From the NCBI RefSeq assembly GCF_006716765.1, contig NZ_VFPO01000001.1, positions 1 to 64,000 on the forward strand: DNA of 64,000 nt. The letters are read 5' to 3'. Shown piece by piece: positions 1-8,062 of this stretch. Below the pieces are notes generated by a model. It saw only the letters and a list, made by a program, of their open reading frames with translations, searched no databases and was not told the origin of the DNA. The position numbers and the translations under genes are program-made. Position 1 is the first letter of the stretch, and every line of letters starts with the position of its first letter. Source of the stretch: Actinomadura hallensis. GTDB taxonomy: Bacteria > Actinomycetota > Actinomycetes > Streptosporangiales > Streptosporangiaceae.

Positions 1-404
1 CGCGCGTCCAGGACCGCTCCGGCGGTCTCCAGCAGCGGCATGAGACGCGTCGTCACGTCGCCGAGGTCCGCCAGCAGCCCGGCGACCGCGGCGACCTGCG
101 CGAAGTCCTCGGCCTTCGCGATGACGAGCCCGGTCAGCGCGGGCAGCCCGGCGAGGGCCCGGACGTCGTCGTGGCCGGTCTCGCCGCCGTTGATCCGGAC
201 CCACAGCTCGGTGTCGCCGGCCTCGACGCCCGACCCGAGCCAGGCGGCGACCGAACGCCGCGCCGCGTCCTTGGCGTTCGCGGGCACGGCGTCCTCGAGG
301 TCGACGATCAGCGCGTCGGCGCCGCGCGTCAGCGCCCTGCCGAGCTTGTCCGGGGCGTTCCCCGGCACGTACAGGTAGCTGCGGGGCAGGCGGGCGCCGG
401 TCAT
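1..404 (-). CDS. CitE/HpcH-family CoA-ester lyase (partial, C-terminus outside window)
   Basis: The first 134 codons are present, starting at ATG 404; the rest lies beyond position 1. The N-terminus reads RSYLYVPGN, then GADALIVDLEDAVP (residues about 30-43), VRINGGETG and GLVIAKAED. This is the TIM-barrel pattern of the HpcH/HpaI and citrate-lyase-beta family, which cleaves citryl-, malyl- or citramalyl-CoA type esters. The start overlaps the acyl-CoA dehydrogenase stop by ATGA, so translation is probably coupled. With CoA-transferase and hydratases upstream, cleavage of a 3-hydroxyacyl-CoA is the likely job; the substrate cannot be read from sequence. Confidence 0.87.
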   Translation of the reverse strand, partial: MTGARLPRSYLYVPGNAPDKLGRALTRGADALIVDLEDAVPANAKDAARRSVAAWLGSGVEAGDTELWVRINGGETGHDDVRALAGLPALTGLVIAKAEDFAQVAAVAGLLADLGDVTTRLMPLLETAGAVLDA

Positions 405-1561
405 CGCACCACCGTCTCGCCGCGGAGCAGGGACTTGGCCACCACCGTCCGCAGGACGTCGTTGGTGCCCTCGCCGATGCTCATCAGGATCGCGTCGCGG
501 TAGAGCCGCTCCACCTCGTACTCGGTGGAGTAGCCGTAGCCGCCGTGGACCTTCATCGCCTCGATCGACGCCTGCAGCGCGACCTCGGAGCAGAAGATCT
601 TCGCCATGCCGGTCTCCCCGTCGGCGCGGCCCCGCCGGACCGCGTCCGCCGCGAAGTACGCCATGAGCCGCGCGGCCTGGAGCTGGGTCGCCATCGTGGC
701 GAGCTGCAGCTGGACCGCCTGGAACTCGCCGATCGGCTTGCCGAACGCCTTGCGCTGCCCCGCGTAGGCGAGCGCCTCGTCGTGGGCGCGCTGGGCGATG
801 CCGACCGAGCGGGCGGCGATGTTCACCCGGCCCCACTCCAGCGCGGAGAGCGCGTGCTGCATGCCCCTGCCCTCGACGCCGCCGAGCAGGTTCTCCTTCG
901 GCACCCGCACATTGTCGAGAACGATCTCGCAGGACTCCGTGCCCTTGTAACCGAGCTTCGGAATGTCCTTGGTGATCTCGTAGCCCTCGGAGCCGGCGTC
1001 CACGAGCAGGATGCTCATGCCCTTGTGCGCCGGGGTCGCGGTCGGGTCGGTCTTCACCAGCACGGGCAGCGGGTCCGCGTACCTGGCGTTGGTGATCCAC
1101 ATCTTGGTCCCGTTGACGACGTAGTGGTCGCCCTCGAGCCGGGCCGTGGTGCGGATGCCCTGCAGGTCGGTGCCCGCGTCCGGTTCGGTGAGGCCGATGC
1201 CGGTGCGGCGCTCGCCGGACGCCAGGCCCGGCAGGTACCTCTTCTTCTGCTCCTCGGTGCCGCGCATCGCGATCATGCGGCAGGCGAGCGAGTGGCTGCC
1301 CAGGATCCCGGCGATGCCCATCCAGCCGCGCGCGATCTCCTCGAAGACGAGCGCGAACGAGACGGGGTCCAGGTCCAGGCCGCCGTACTGCTCCGGGATC
1401 GTGATCCCGAACAGCCCCATCTCCCGCATCCCCTTGACGATCTCGGTGGGGTAGCGGCCGGACTGCTCCCAGTCCCGCGCGACCGGGATGATCTCGTTGT
1501 CGACGAACTCGCGCAGGACGGCGCGGAACTCGCGCTGCTCCTCGCTCAGCTGGAAATCCAC
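401..1561 (-). CDS. acyl-CoA dehydrogenase
   Basis: A 386-residue flavoprotein of normal length for the family, oxidising an acyl-CoA to the 2-enoyl-CoA. It has the ACAD order: N-terminal helical domain, FAD-binding middle region (GIGLTEPDAGTDLQG, MWITNARYAD), and a C-terminal domain with RKAFGKPIGEFQAVQ, GGYGYSTEYEVERLYRD and IGEGTNDV, the last holding the usual catalytic Glu. It starts at GTG 1561 immediately after the TAG of the DUF35 gene, with an AAAGG-type ribosome site about 8 bases upstream. It belongs to the minus-strand operon starting at 9626. Substrate unknown. Confidence 0.93.
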   Translation of the reverse strand: MDFQLSEEQREFRAVLREFVDNEIIPVARDWEQSGRYPTEIVKGMREMGLFGITIPEQYGGLDLDPVSFALVFEEIARGWMGIAGILGSHSLACRMIAMRGTEEQKKRYLPGLASGERRTGIGLTEPDAGTDLQGIRTTARLEGDHYVVNGTKMWITNARYADPLPVLVKTDPTATPAHKGMSILLVDAGSEGYEITKDIPKLGYKGTESCEIVLDNVRVPKENLLGGVEGRGMQHALSALEWGRVNIAARSVGIAQRAHDEALAYAGQRKAFGKPIGEFQAVQLQLATMATQLQAARLMAYFAADAVRRGRADGETGMAKIFCSEVALQASIEAMKVHGGYGYSTEYEVERLYRDAILMSIGEGTNDVLRTVVAKSLLRGETVVR

Positions 1562-2020
1562 CTAACTGCCTTTCTCGGTCTCGTGGGCCGGCGCCGCGTC
1601 GGGGACGAACACCGGCAGGGCGCGCCCGTCGTCGAGGTCGACCCAGGCCACGCGGACCCGGTCGTCGATGCTCCACGCGTCCGGCTCCCGCTCCTGGAGA
1701 CGCGTGAGGAGGACGGGCCCCTCGTCCAGCCGGACCCGGGCGATGACGTACGGGACGGCGAGCTCCGGGCGCGGCGCGCGGTGCACGACCGTGAAGGAGT
1801 CCACGACCCCCGTCCCCCCGGACTCGGCCCACTCCAGCTCGTCCGAACCGCAGTGGACGCACAGCGCGCGGGGCGGATGCTGGACGCCCGCCCGCTCCTC
1901 CCGCACGCACCGCGCGCACCTCTGGAGGACGAGGCGGTGCTCCTTCGTGGCGTCCCACCAGGGGCCAGTGATCTCGTCGGGCGCGGGAACGTCGGGCTTG
2001 AAGGATTCGGAGACGGTCAT
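1562..2020 (-). CDS. DUF35 (Zn-ribbon/OB-fold) protein, partner of the thiolase-like protein
   Basis: 152 residues. A rubredoxin-like zinc ribbon has Cys pairs at about 35/38 (RCARC) and 54/57 (CVHCG), followed by a beta-rich OB-fold part (GTGVVDSFTVVHRAP). DUF35 proteins are obligate partners of thiolase-fold enzymes; in actinobacterial steroid side-chain degradation they complete the Ltp2 aldolase. The gene directly follows the thiolase-like gene with an ATGA overlap (2017-2020). The ATG at 2020 is preferred over upstream in-frame starts because those fall inside the neighbouring gene. Confidence 0.87.
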   Translation of the reverse strand: MTVSESFKPDVPAPDEITGPWWDATKEHRLVLQRCARCVREERAGVQHPPRALCVHCGSDELEWAESGGTGVVDSFTVVHRAPRPELAVPYVIARVRLDEGPVLLTRLQEREPDAWSIDDRVRVAWVDLDDGRALPVFVPDAAPAHETEKGS

Positions 2021-3165
2021 GCGTCCACCCCCAGGACCACCGTGGCGTGCGTCGACAGGATCCCGCCGGTGCCGTGGGCGACTGCGAGCCGCGCGTCCGG
2101 GACCTGCCGGTCCCCGCACTCGCCGCGCAGCTGCCGCACCGCCTCGACCAGCAGGAGGATTCCGAACTGGCCCGGGTGGCAGTAGGACAGCCCGCCGCCC
2201 GAGGTGTTGAGCGGGAAGTCGCCGCCGGGCCTGATGCGGCCGCCCGCGATCCAGTCGAGGGCCTCACCCCGGCCGCAGAAGCCGAGCCCCTCCAGCGTCA
2301 GCGCGACCGTGATGGTGAACGAGTCGTACACCTGCACGACGTCGATGTCGGCGGGCGTCACACCGGCGCGGGCGAACGCGTCGGCGCCGGAGCCGGCCGC
2401 TCCCGTGACGGTCAGGTCGGGCACCGCGGTCATCGAGGTGTTGGTCGTGCGCTCGCCGTACCCGAGTACCTCGACGGGCCTGCGGCGCAGGTCGCGGGCG
2501 CGCTCCGCCGAGGTGAGGACGACCGCGCCGCCGCCGTCGGTGACGAGGCAGCTGTCCAGCGCGGTCAGCGGGCTGGAGATCATCGCCGAGCCGACCACGT
2601 CGTCGGCGGTGAGCGGGCCCTTGCCGTAGCGGAACGCGGCGGGGTTGAGCAGTGCCCACTCCCGCGCCGCCACGGCGATCTCGGCGAGCTGCTCGCGCGT
2701 CTTCCCGTACGTGTGCAGGTATCGCTGCGCCGCCATCGCGTAGTACGACAGCGGGTACAGCGGCCCGTACGGCGTCTCGAACTGCGCCTCGGGCGTGTGG
2801 TCCTCGACCACGCCGCCGAGCGAGCGCGACCGCGCCGACCGCTGGTTCGACGCGAAGCTGATCACGACGGTCTCGGCCTGTCCCGCCTGGATGGCCTGCA
2901 CGGCGCGGGCCACGAACATCTCGAACGCCGAGCCGCCCGCGAACGTCGAGTCCGTCCAGCGGGGCTCGATCCCGAAGTAGTCGGCGAGCTGGGTCGCCGA
3001 GAACCGCGACACCCCGGTCGTGGCGATGCCGTCGACGTCGCGGAGGGTGAGCCCCGCGTCGTCCAGCGCCCGGGAGACCGCTTGTGCCTGGAGCCCGAGG
3101 ATCGAGCGGTTCGTCACGCCGAGGTCGGACTCGGCGGCGCCGACGATCGCGACGCCCGTGCTCAT
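2017..3165 (-). CDS. thiolase-fold protein, SCP-x/Ltp2-like (likely retro-aldolase rather than thiolase)
   Basis: 382 residues. C-terminal thiolase motifs are recognisable: NTSGGGLSYCHPGQFG and AHGTGGILSTHATVVLG. At the place where thiolases carry the nucleophilic Cys (near residue 90) the protein reads TFAGGSAFEMF, with no Cys. Ltp2-type aldolases also lack this Cys and use tyrosines; Tyr in VYDSF and in LSYCHPG are candidates here (my inference). Neighbouring DUF35 and two MaoC genes reproduce the Ltp2/ChsH1-ChsH2 grouping known from steroid catabolism. The start overlaps the preceding MaoC stop by 4 bases. Alternative: a degenerate thiolase. Confidence 0.82.
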   Translation of the reverse strand: MSTGVAIVGAAESDLGVTNRSILGLQAQAVSRALDDAGLTLRDVDGIATTGVSRFSATQLADYFGIEPRWTDSTFAGGSAFEMFVARAVQAIQAGQAETVVISFASNQRSARSRSLGGVVEDHTPEAQFETPYGPLYPLSYYAMAAQRYLHTYGKTREQLAEIAVAAREWALLNPAAFRYGKGPLTADDVVGSAMISSPLTALDSCLVTDGGGAVVLTSAERARDLRRRPVEVLGYGERTTNTSMTAVPDLTVTGAAGSGADAFARAGVTPADIDVVQVYDSFTITVALTLEGLGFCGRGEALDWIAGGRIRPGGDFPLNTSGGGLSYCHPGQFGILLLVEAVRQLRGECGDRQVPDARLAVAHGTGGILSTHATVVLGVDA

Positions 3166-3659
3166 GACGCCTCCTTCCCGTCAGCCTTCTCCCCGCCCGG
3201 CCTCTCCGCGGCGGCCTTGGCGCCCGGCCCGTCGACGGTGCCGAGCAGGACCCGCGCGCTCGCCGGAGCGACGGCGACGCGGTCCGTCTCGCCGTCGTCG
3301 CCGACGACGACCACCCGCAGGTCGAGGTCGAGGTGGTCGTCTCCGACCCCGGTGACCGTCCCCTCGCAGCGGACGGTCTCGTCCGCGAACACCAGCGACT
3401 TGAAGGTGAACTCCAGGGTGCGGACGAAGCACCGGGGGCCCAGCCAGTCCTGGATCTGCTCGACCAGCAGCGCGCCGAAGACCTGGCCGTCCACGACCAC
3501 GCCGGGCAGCTTCTTCGCCCTGACGAAGTCGAGGTCGTAGTGCAGGCGGTACCAGTCCCAGGTGGCCCCCGCGTAGGCGATCATCTCCGGGAACGTGATC
3601 GTGCGCTCCAGCGGCGGGACCTGGTCCCCGACGCTGTGCGCGGTCTTCGCGGCGGTCAT
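3162..3659 (-). CDS. MaoC-like hydratase subunit (second of a pair)
   Basis: 165 residues with a single hot-dog fold. The text TFPEMIAYAGATWDWYRLHYDLDFVRAKKLPGVV fits the MaoC/R-hydratase pattern, with the acidic/His substrate-binding part weakly kept (WYRLHYD, VDGQVFG). It starts at ATG 3659, overlapping its partner by ATGA. Paired single-domain MaoC genes often form heterodimers in which one chain supplies the catalytic Asp-His; this chain looks like the non-catalytic or less conserved partner. The C-terminal 30 residues are Ala/Gly/Lys-rich and probably disordered. Confidence 0.83.
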   Translation of the reverse strand: MTAAKTAHSVGDQVPPLERTITFPEMIAYAGATWDWYRLHYDLDFVRAKKLPGVVVDGQVFGALLVEQIQDWLGPRCFVRTLEFTFKSLVFADETVRCEGTVTGVGDDHLDLDLRVVVVGDDGETDRVAVAPASARVLLGTVDGPGAKAAAERPGGEKADGKEAS

Positions 3660-4156
3660 CCTCCCGCCTCCAGCGACACGAAGATGATGGTCTCCTCGTT
3701 CTCGGCGAGCAGATCCCCGTCCTGCTGCGTGTAGGTCGCGCGGGACGTGATGATCAGCATGTCCGCGCCCGCCCGGTTCTTCTTGGCGGCCACGTCGGTG
3801 ATCTCCCAGGTCGCGGTGATCACGTCGGTGGGGCGGACGCGGCGGTGGAACACGTAGCGGTTGCCGCCGCGCACCTGCCGGGTGCCGGGGATGTCGATGC
3901 CCCAGCTGTGGCCCGCGTGGCCGTCCGGGTCGATCGGCAGGTTCGCGTACTGGTTGGTCTCGCAGATCAGCGTCGGCGGCGCGGTCACGTCGGGCAGGCC
4001 CTGCGCCCGCGCGTACTCGGGGTCGGAGTACAGCGGGTTGTGGTCGCCGATCGCCAGGCCGAAGTAGCGCCCGGCGGCGGCGCCGAGCGGCTCGGGCGCG
4101 GTGTAGGCCTTCCTGCGCCCGACGAGCCCGCGGATCTCGTCGGTGAGCAGCGTCAT
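3656..4156 (-). CDS. MaoC-like (R)-hydratase subunit (first of a pair)
   Basis: 166 residues, hot-dog fold. LAIGDHNPLYSDPEYARAQGLPDVTAPPTL is the classic MaoC hydratase-2 stretch, with Asp and His (about residues 38-39) the probable catalytic pair that adds water to a 2-enoyl-CoA. It starts at ATG 4156, overlapping the RidA-like gene stop. Together with the next MaoC gene, the Ltp2-like protein and DUF35 it makes a hydratase-aldolase module. Confidence 0.87.
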   Translation of the reverse strand: MTLLTDEIRGLVGRRKAYTAPEPLGAAAGRYFGLAIGDHNPLYSDPEYARAQGLPDVTAPPTLICETNQYANLPIDPDGHAGHSWGIDIPGTRQVRGGNRYVFHRRVRPTDVITATWEITDVAAKKNRAGADMLIITSRATYTQQDGDLLAENEETIIFVSLEAGG

Positions 4157-5430
4157 GACGCATCCCCCGCGGTCTGGGAGCCCGTGTTCCCGGACCCCGC
4201 CTTCTGCGCCTTCGTGGTCGGGGCGCCCTCCGGGTACAGGGCTGTCGGGAAGACCTCCAGCAGGAACTCGGGGCGCAGCAGCCCCTTGCAGATCGCCCCG
4301 GTCGACGCGGGCCACGGCGGCGACAGCAGCCGCTCCCGGACCGGCGCGACCGCGCGGTAGTCCCGCAGTGCCGACTCCACGCAGAACTCGATCGTCGTCA
4401 CCAGGTCTGCCGGACCGAGGCCAGCGTAGTCCAGCAGATGCACGATCGAGCCGTAGGTGACCTCGGCCTGCTTGCCGATGTCGCCGGGGTACAGCGCCTC
4501 CTGCGTCTCCATGTCCAGCGCCGCGAACCCCGACATGAACAGCGTCCGGCCGGCCCGCACGCCCGGCGAGTAGGTCAGCGTGTCGTACCGCGACCATCCG
4601 GGGTTGACCAGCTCGAGGGGGTGCCGCGACGCGGTGACGTCGATCGCGACGAGCGACTCGGGATGGTGCAGGCGGCTGATCAGGATGCCGCCGGCCCCCG
4701 GGTACACGCCCGCGCCGCCGAGCCGCTCCTTGCGGACGCGGTGCGTCTGCCGGTACACGTCGCGCGTCGCGGGCGTCGAGTAGTCGTAGGTCGTCACCGC
4801 GTTGTCGAGCGACAGGCCGGCCTTGCGCAGCAGCGCGTCGGCCTTGTCGAGGCAGTAGGCGTACTGGCCGGCGAAGTCGCCGGGGCTGACGACGTCGCCC
4901 GACTCGTCCACCGGAACCATCGTCGGCAGGTGGACCGTTCCGTCGAAGCCCTCGCGGACGGGCGAGGGGACCCATGTCGCGGCCTCGCGCCGCTCGCTCG
5001 CCGCGAGCAGCTGCTCGCCGCCGCCCCGCACCGCGCGCATCTCGATCTCCAGCAGCGCGGCGGACCGGACCAGCCGCTCCACCACCACCGTCGTCACGGT
5101 CGGCTGGTGCTCGCCGAAGACCTCCTTGCGGACCGCCGCGGCCGCCTCGTAGTCGGCCATTCCGGCGACGGTGACATTCTCCGTCACGTGCACGACGTCC
5201 TCGGGGCCGTACCCGGCCGCCTCGATGATCGTCATGACCTTCGTGTAGGCGGTGCGGGCCTGCTCGGTCATCGTTCCCGAGACGGTCATCTTCCCGACCG
5301 ACTCGTCGAACGCGGCGGCGGTGTGGCCCGACGACCACGCGCCGCCGTCCTCCGACAGCCCGAGGCAGAACGTGAACCCCTCGTAGGGGAACCAGGGGAA
5401 CTCGGCGGGCTTGATGGCTTGCAGTGTCAT
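4153..5430 (-). CDS. triple RidA (YjgF/YER057c/UK114) fusion protein
   Basis: 425 residues made of three consecutive RidA-like units, about 1-140, 150-275 and 280-410; ordinary RidA proteins are single units of about 130 residues that trimerise. The substrate-binding Arg of RidA is visible in repeats 1 (VVVERLV) and 2 (ILISRLHH), but repeat 3 reads AICKGLLR and lacks it at that position. RidA proteins hydrolyse reactive enamines/imines or act as deaminases, so the pathway may handle an amino or imino intermediate. Starts at ATG 5430, overlapping the PrpD-like gene; the next gene overlaps its end. Confidence 0.85.
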   Translation of the reverse strand: MTLQAIKPAEFPWFPYEGFTFCLGLSEDGGAWSSGHTAAAFDESVGKMTVSGTMTEQARTAYTKVMTIIEAAGYGPEDVVHVTENVTVAGMADYEAAAAVRKEVFGEHQPTVTTVVVERLVRSAALLEIEMRAVRGGGEQLLAASERREAATWVPSPVREGFDGTVHLPTMVPVDESGDVVSPGDFAGQYAYCLDKADALLRKAGLSLDNAVTTYDYSTPATRDVYRQTHRVRKERLGGAGVYPGAGGILISRLHHPESLVAIDVTASRHPLELVNPGWSRYDTLTYSPGVRAGRTLFMSGFAALDMETQEALYPGDIGKQAEVTYGSIVHLLDYAGLGPADLVTTIEFCVESALRDYRAVAPVRERLLSPPWPASTGAICKGLLRPEFLLEVFPTALYPEGAPTTKAQKAGSGNTGSQTAGDAS

Positions 5431-6812
5431 TCGTTCTCCTGCCGGTTGATCTGGGCGAGGCCGGCGGCGGCCCGCATGACGGCGGCGGCGTCCGGCTGTG
5501 CGGCGAGCGTCTCGACGGTCCGCGCGAAGGCCTCCGCCTCCGCCGCCGGGACGCCGGCGTTGCCCTTGAACTTGGCGAGCAGTGAGGCGCGGCTCAGGGG
5601 ACGGTCCCCGCCGCCCTCGCTGCGCGGAACCGACCCGGTGACCTCGCGGCCGTCGGTGAGCGTGATCGTGACCCGTCCGGGGGCGTCGGCGGCGGCGACG
5701 CCGGGGGAGCCGGCGACCTCCCAGCGGACCCGGGCGGCGAGCCGGGTGACCTCCGGCCGGGCGATCGAGTCCGGCGCGAACGTCTCCAGCGTCAGGCCCC
5801 GGTCGGTGATGAGGGCCGCGACCGTCCAGGGCAGCGAGAACTTCGCCGCGTAGGGACTGGCCGGACGAGTCAGGTCACGGGAGGTGTCGCAGACGACCGG
5901 CGCCGAGTCCGGGTGGACGACGGCGTGGACGCTCGCGACGTCCTCCGGGCCGAACGGGTGGTGCTTCATCGCGTCCAGGACCGCGCCGATCGTGGCGTGC
6001 GAGAGCTGGCACGCCGCGTACGGCTTGATGCCGATGCGGGTGGTCTCCCAACGCTCCCCGAGCCCCGCGACGATGGACGCGGGGTCCGCCGGGTTCGCGG
6101 AAAGCGCGTCGAACACGCTGTGCGGTCCGTCGAAGACGGTCTCCGGTCCCGTCGCGCCTGCCGCGGCCAGCCGCGTCGCGATGATCCCGGACTGCGATGC
6201 GAACCCGGGGTGGAGCTGCTTGGTGGACGCTCCGGTGCCGAGGAAGGCGAGCAGCCCGCCCGCCTGGCTCCCGGCGATGCCGAGCGCGTTCGCCGCCCGC
6301 TCGGCGTCCAGCCCGAGCAGCCGCGCGGTGATCAGCGCGGACGAGAAGACCCCGGCGACCATGGTCGCGTGCAGGCCGCGCGCGTGGAAGCCGTGCGGCG
6401 CGGCCGCGGCGACCCGGCACGCCGTCTCGTAGCCGACGACCGCCGCGAGCAGGATCTCCCGGCCGGACGCGCCGGTCTGCTGCCCGACGGCGAACGCGGC
6501 GGGCAGCACCACCGCGGTCGCGTGGACCAGCCCGCCCGCGTGCGTGTCGTCGAAGTCGAGCGCGTGCACGAGCGTGCCGTTCGCCAGCGCGGCGGCGGGC
6601 GCGGACAGTGTCTCGCCAGTACCGAGCACCGCCGCCTCCGCCGGGCCGCCGAGTCCCCGCGCCACCTCGATCGCGGGGTCGGCCGTGCCTGCCCGGAGCG
6701 CGCCGAGCGCGGTGCCGAAGCCGTCCAGCAGGTGCCGTGTCGCGGCGGCGCTCACCGGCTCGGGCACCTCGGTCAGTCCGAGGGCCCAGCCGGCCAGCTC
6801 CCGTGCGATCAT
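5427..6812 (-). CDS. MmgE/PrpD family protein
   Basis: 461 residues, full length for the family, which includes 2-methylcitrate dehydratase (PrpD) and cis-aconitate decarboxylase. Family landmarks: ALANGTLVHALDFDDTH (about residue 80), GLHATMVAGVFSS, ALGIAGSQAGGLLAFL, STKQLHPGFASQSG and KPYAACQLSHATIGAVLD. Both dehydratase and decarboxylase activity are possible. Located in the middle of the operon with 4-base overlaps on both sides (starts ATG 6812). With CoA-transferase, MaoC and CitE-like genes beside it, an aconitate-decarboxylase-like role is an attractive but unproven idea. Confidence 0.88.
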   Translation of the reverse strand: MIARELAGWALGLTEVPEPVSAAATRHLLDGFGTALGALRAGTADPAIEVARGLGGPAEAAVLGTGETLSAPAAALANGTLVHALDFDDTHAGGLVHATAVVLPAAFAVGQQTGASGREILLAAVVGYETACRVAAAAPHGFHARGLHATMVAGVFSSALITARLLGLDAERAANALGIAGSQAGGLLAFLGTGASTKQLHPGFASQSGIIATRLAAAGATGPETVFDGPHSVFDALSANPADPASIVAGLGERWETTRIGIKPYAACQLSHATIGAVLDAMKHHPFGPEDVASVHAVVHPDSAPVVCDTSRDLTRPASPYAAKFSLPWTVAALITDRGLTLETFAPDSIARPEVTRLAARVRWEVAGSPGVAAADAPGRVTITLTDGREVTGSVPRSEGGGDRPLSRASLLAKFKGNAGVPAAEAEAFARTVETLAAQPDAAAVMRAAAGLAQINRQENE

Positions 6813-8062
6813 CGCGACGCCGCCTCCGGCTCGGTGTCGGCGGGCGCGTCGTCCCCGAACGGCGCGTCGCCGAACGCTCCTCCCGCCCGCAGCTCCTCCA
6901 CCGTGGCGTCGTCGTACCCCACGATCTCGCGGACGACCAGGTCGAAGTCCTCGTTGCGCCGCGGCGCGCGGCGGTACTCGGGCGGCTCGGAGCCGACCCG
7001 GACCGGCGAGGCGAGCTGCTCCACCGTCCCGAACCGCGGGTGCTCGGTCTTCACCCGAAGCCCGCGGGCCCTGGTGTGCTCCTCGTTCATGGCCTGCTCG
7101 ACGTTGTTGATCGGCCCGCAGGGGATCGACGCGGCGTACAGGTCCTCCAGCCACTCGTCGACGGTGCGCTTCCGGAAGATCTCCTCCAGGAGGGGGATCA
7201 GCTTGTCCTTGTTGCGGCGCCGGTCGGCGAACGACCCGAAGCCGGACTCCGGCTCGGCCCATTCGGGGTGGCCGATGACGGAGGCCAGCCGCGTCCAGAA
7301 CTTCTCCTTCGCGCAGCCGACGATGAACCAGCCGTCGCTCGCCTGGAACGCCTGGAACGGCACCAGCGACGGGTGCGCCGAGTGGCGCGTGCGCTCCGGG
7401 GTGAACCCCTCGTTCAGATGCCACACCGCCGGGTAGGTCAGCAGGCCGATCGCCGTGTCGTACAGGCTCACGTCGCAGTCCATGCCGACGCCGTCGCGGC
7501 GCGCGGCGTGCAGCCCGGCCAGCAGGGAGATCGCGGCGACGAACCCGCCGGAGTAGTCCACAAGCGACAGGCCCGACTTGGTGGGAGGGCCGTCCGGCTC
7601 GCCGGTCAGGTCCATCCAGCCGGCGAGGCCCTGCAGCACGTAGTCGTAGCCGGGCTCCTTGCTGCGCGGGCCCGTCATGCCGAACCCGGTCAGGGAGCAG
7701 CACACGATCGCCGGGTTCAGGTGCTTCAGGTCGTCGTAGGTGATCCCGATCTTCTTCGGGACGTCGCCGCGCAGGTTGGAGTACACGACGTCGGACACCT
7801 TCACCAGGTCCTCGAAGACCCGGCGGCCGGCGTCCGTCGACAGGTCGAGGGACAGGCTGCGCTTGTTGCGGTTGAACGTCTCGAAGAAGAGCGAGTCCTC
7901 GCCCTCGCCGTACGGCGGGACGTAGCGGCCGACGTCGCCGCCCGACCGCGGCTCCTCGATCTTGATCACCTCGGCGCCGAGGTCGGCCAGGTGGACGCTG
8001 CCGAAGGGACCGGCGCCGTACTGCTCGATGGCGATGATGCGGACGTCTTCCAGAGGTTTCAC
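6809..8062 (-). CDS. CaiB/BaiF family III CoA-transferase
   Basis: 417 residues. Characteristic text: IIAIEQYGAGPFGSVHLADLGAEVIKIE at the N-terminus, FNRNKRSLSLDLSTDAGR (about 70-87), GYDYVLQGLAGWMDLTGEPDGPPTK, and MDCDVSLYDTAIGLL. Class III enzymes move CoA between carboxylates through an aspartyl-CoA intermediate, activating the acid that feeds the downstream steps. Starts at ATG 8062, overlapping the LLM oxidoreductase stop, and overlaps the PrpD-like gene at 6809-6812. Carnitine, oxalate, mesaconate and bile-acid transferases all belong to this family, so the acceptor is not determined. Confidence 0.91.
   Translation of the reverse strand: MKPLEDVRIIAIEQYGAGPFGSVHLADLGAEVIKIEEPRSGGDVGRYVPPYGEGEDSLFFETFNRNKRSLSLDLSTDAGRRVFEDLVKVSDVVYSNLRGDVPKKIGITYDDLKHLNPAIVCCSLTGFGMTGPRSKEPGYDYVLQGLAGWMDLTGEPDGPPTKSGLSLVDYSGGFVAAISLLAGLHAARRDGVGMDCDVSLYDTAIGLLTYPAVWHLNEGFTPERTRHSAHPSLVPFQAFQASDGWFIVGCAKEKFWTRLASVIGHPEWAEPESGFGSFADRRRNKDKLIPLLEEIFRKRTVDEWLEDLYAASIPCGPINNVEQAMNEEHTRARGLRVKTEHPRFGTVEQLASPVRVGSEPPEYRRAPRRNEDFDLVVREIVGYDDATVEELRAGGAFGDAPFGDDAPADTEPEAASR

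Noticed and set aside
545-3540. Long plus-strand ORFs opposite the minus-strand acyl-CoA operon
   Set aside because: Arg/Gly/Pro-rich antisense readings of clear enzyme genes, a GC-bias effect; no family similarity.
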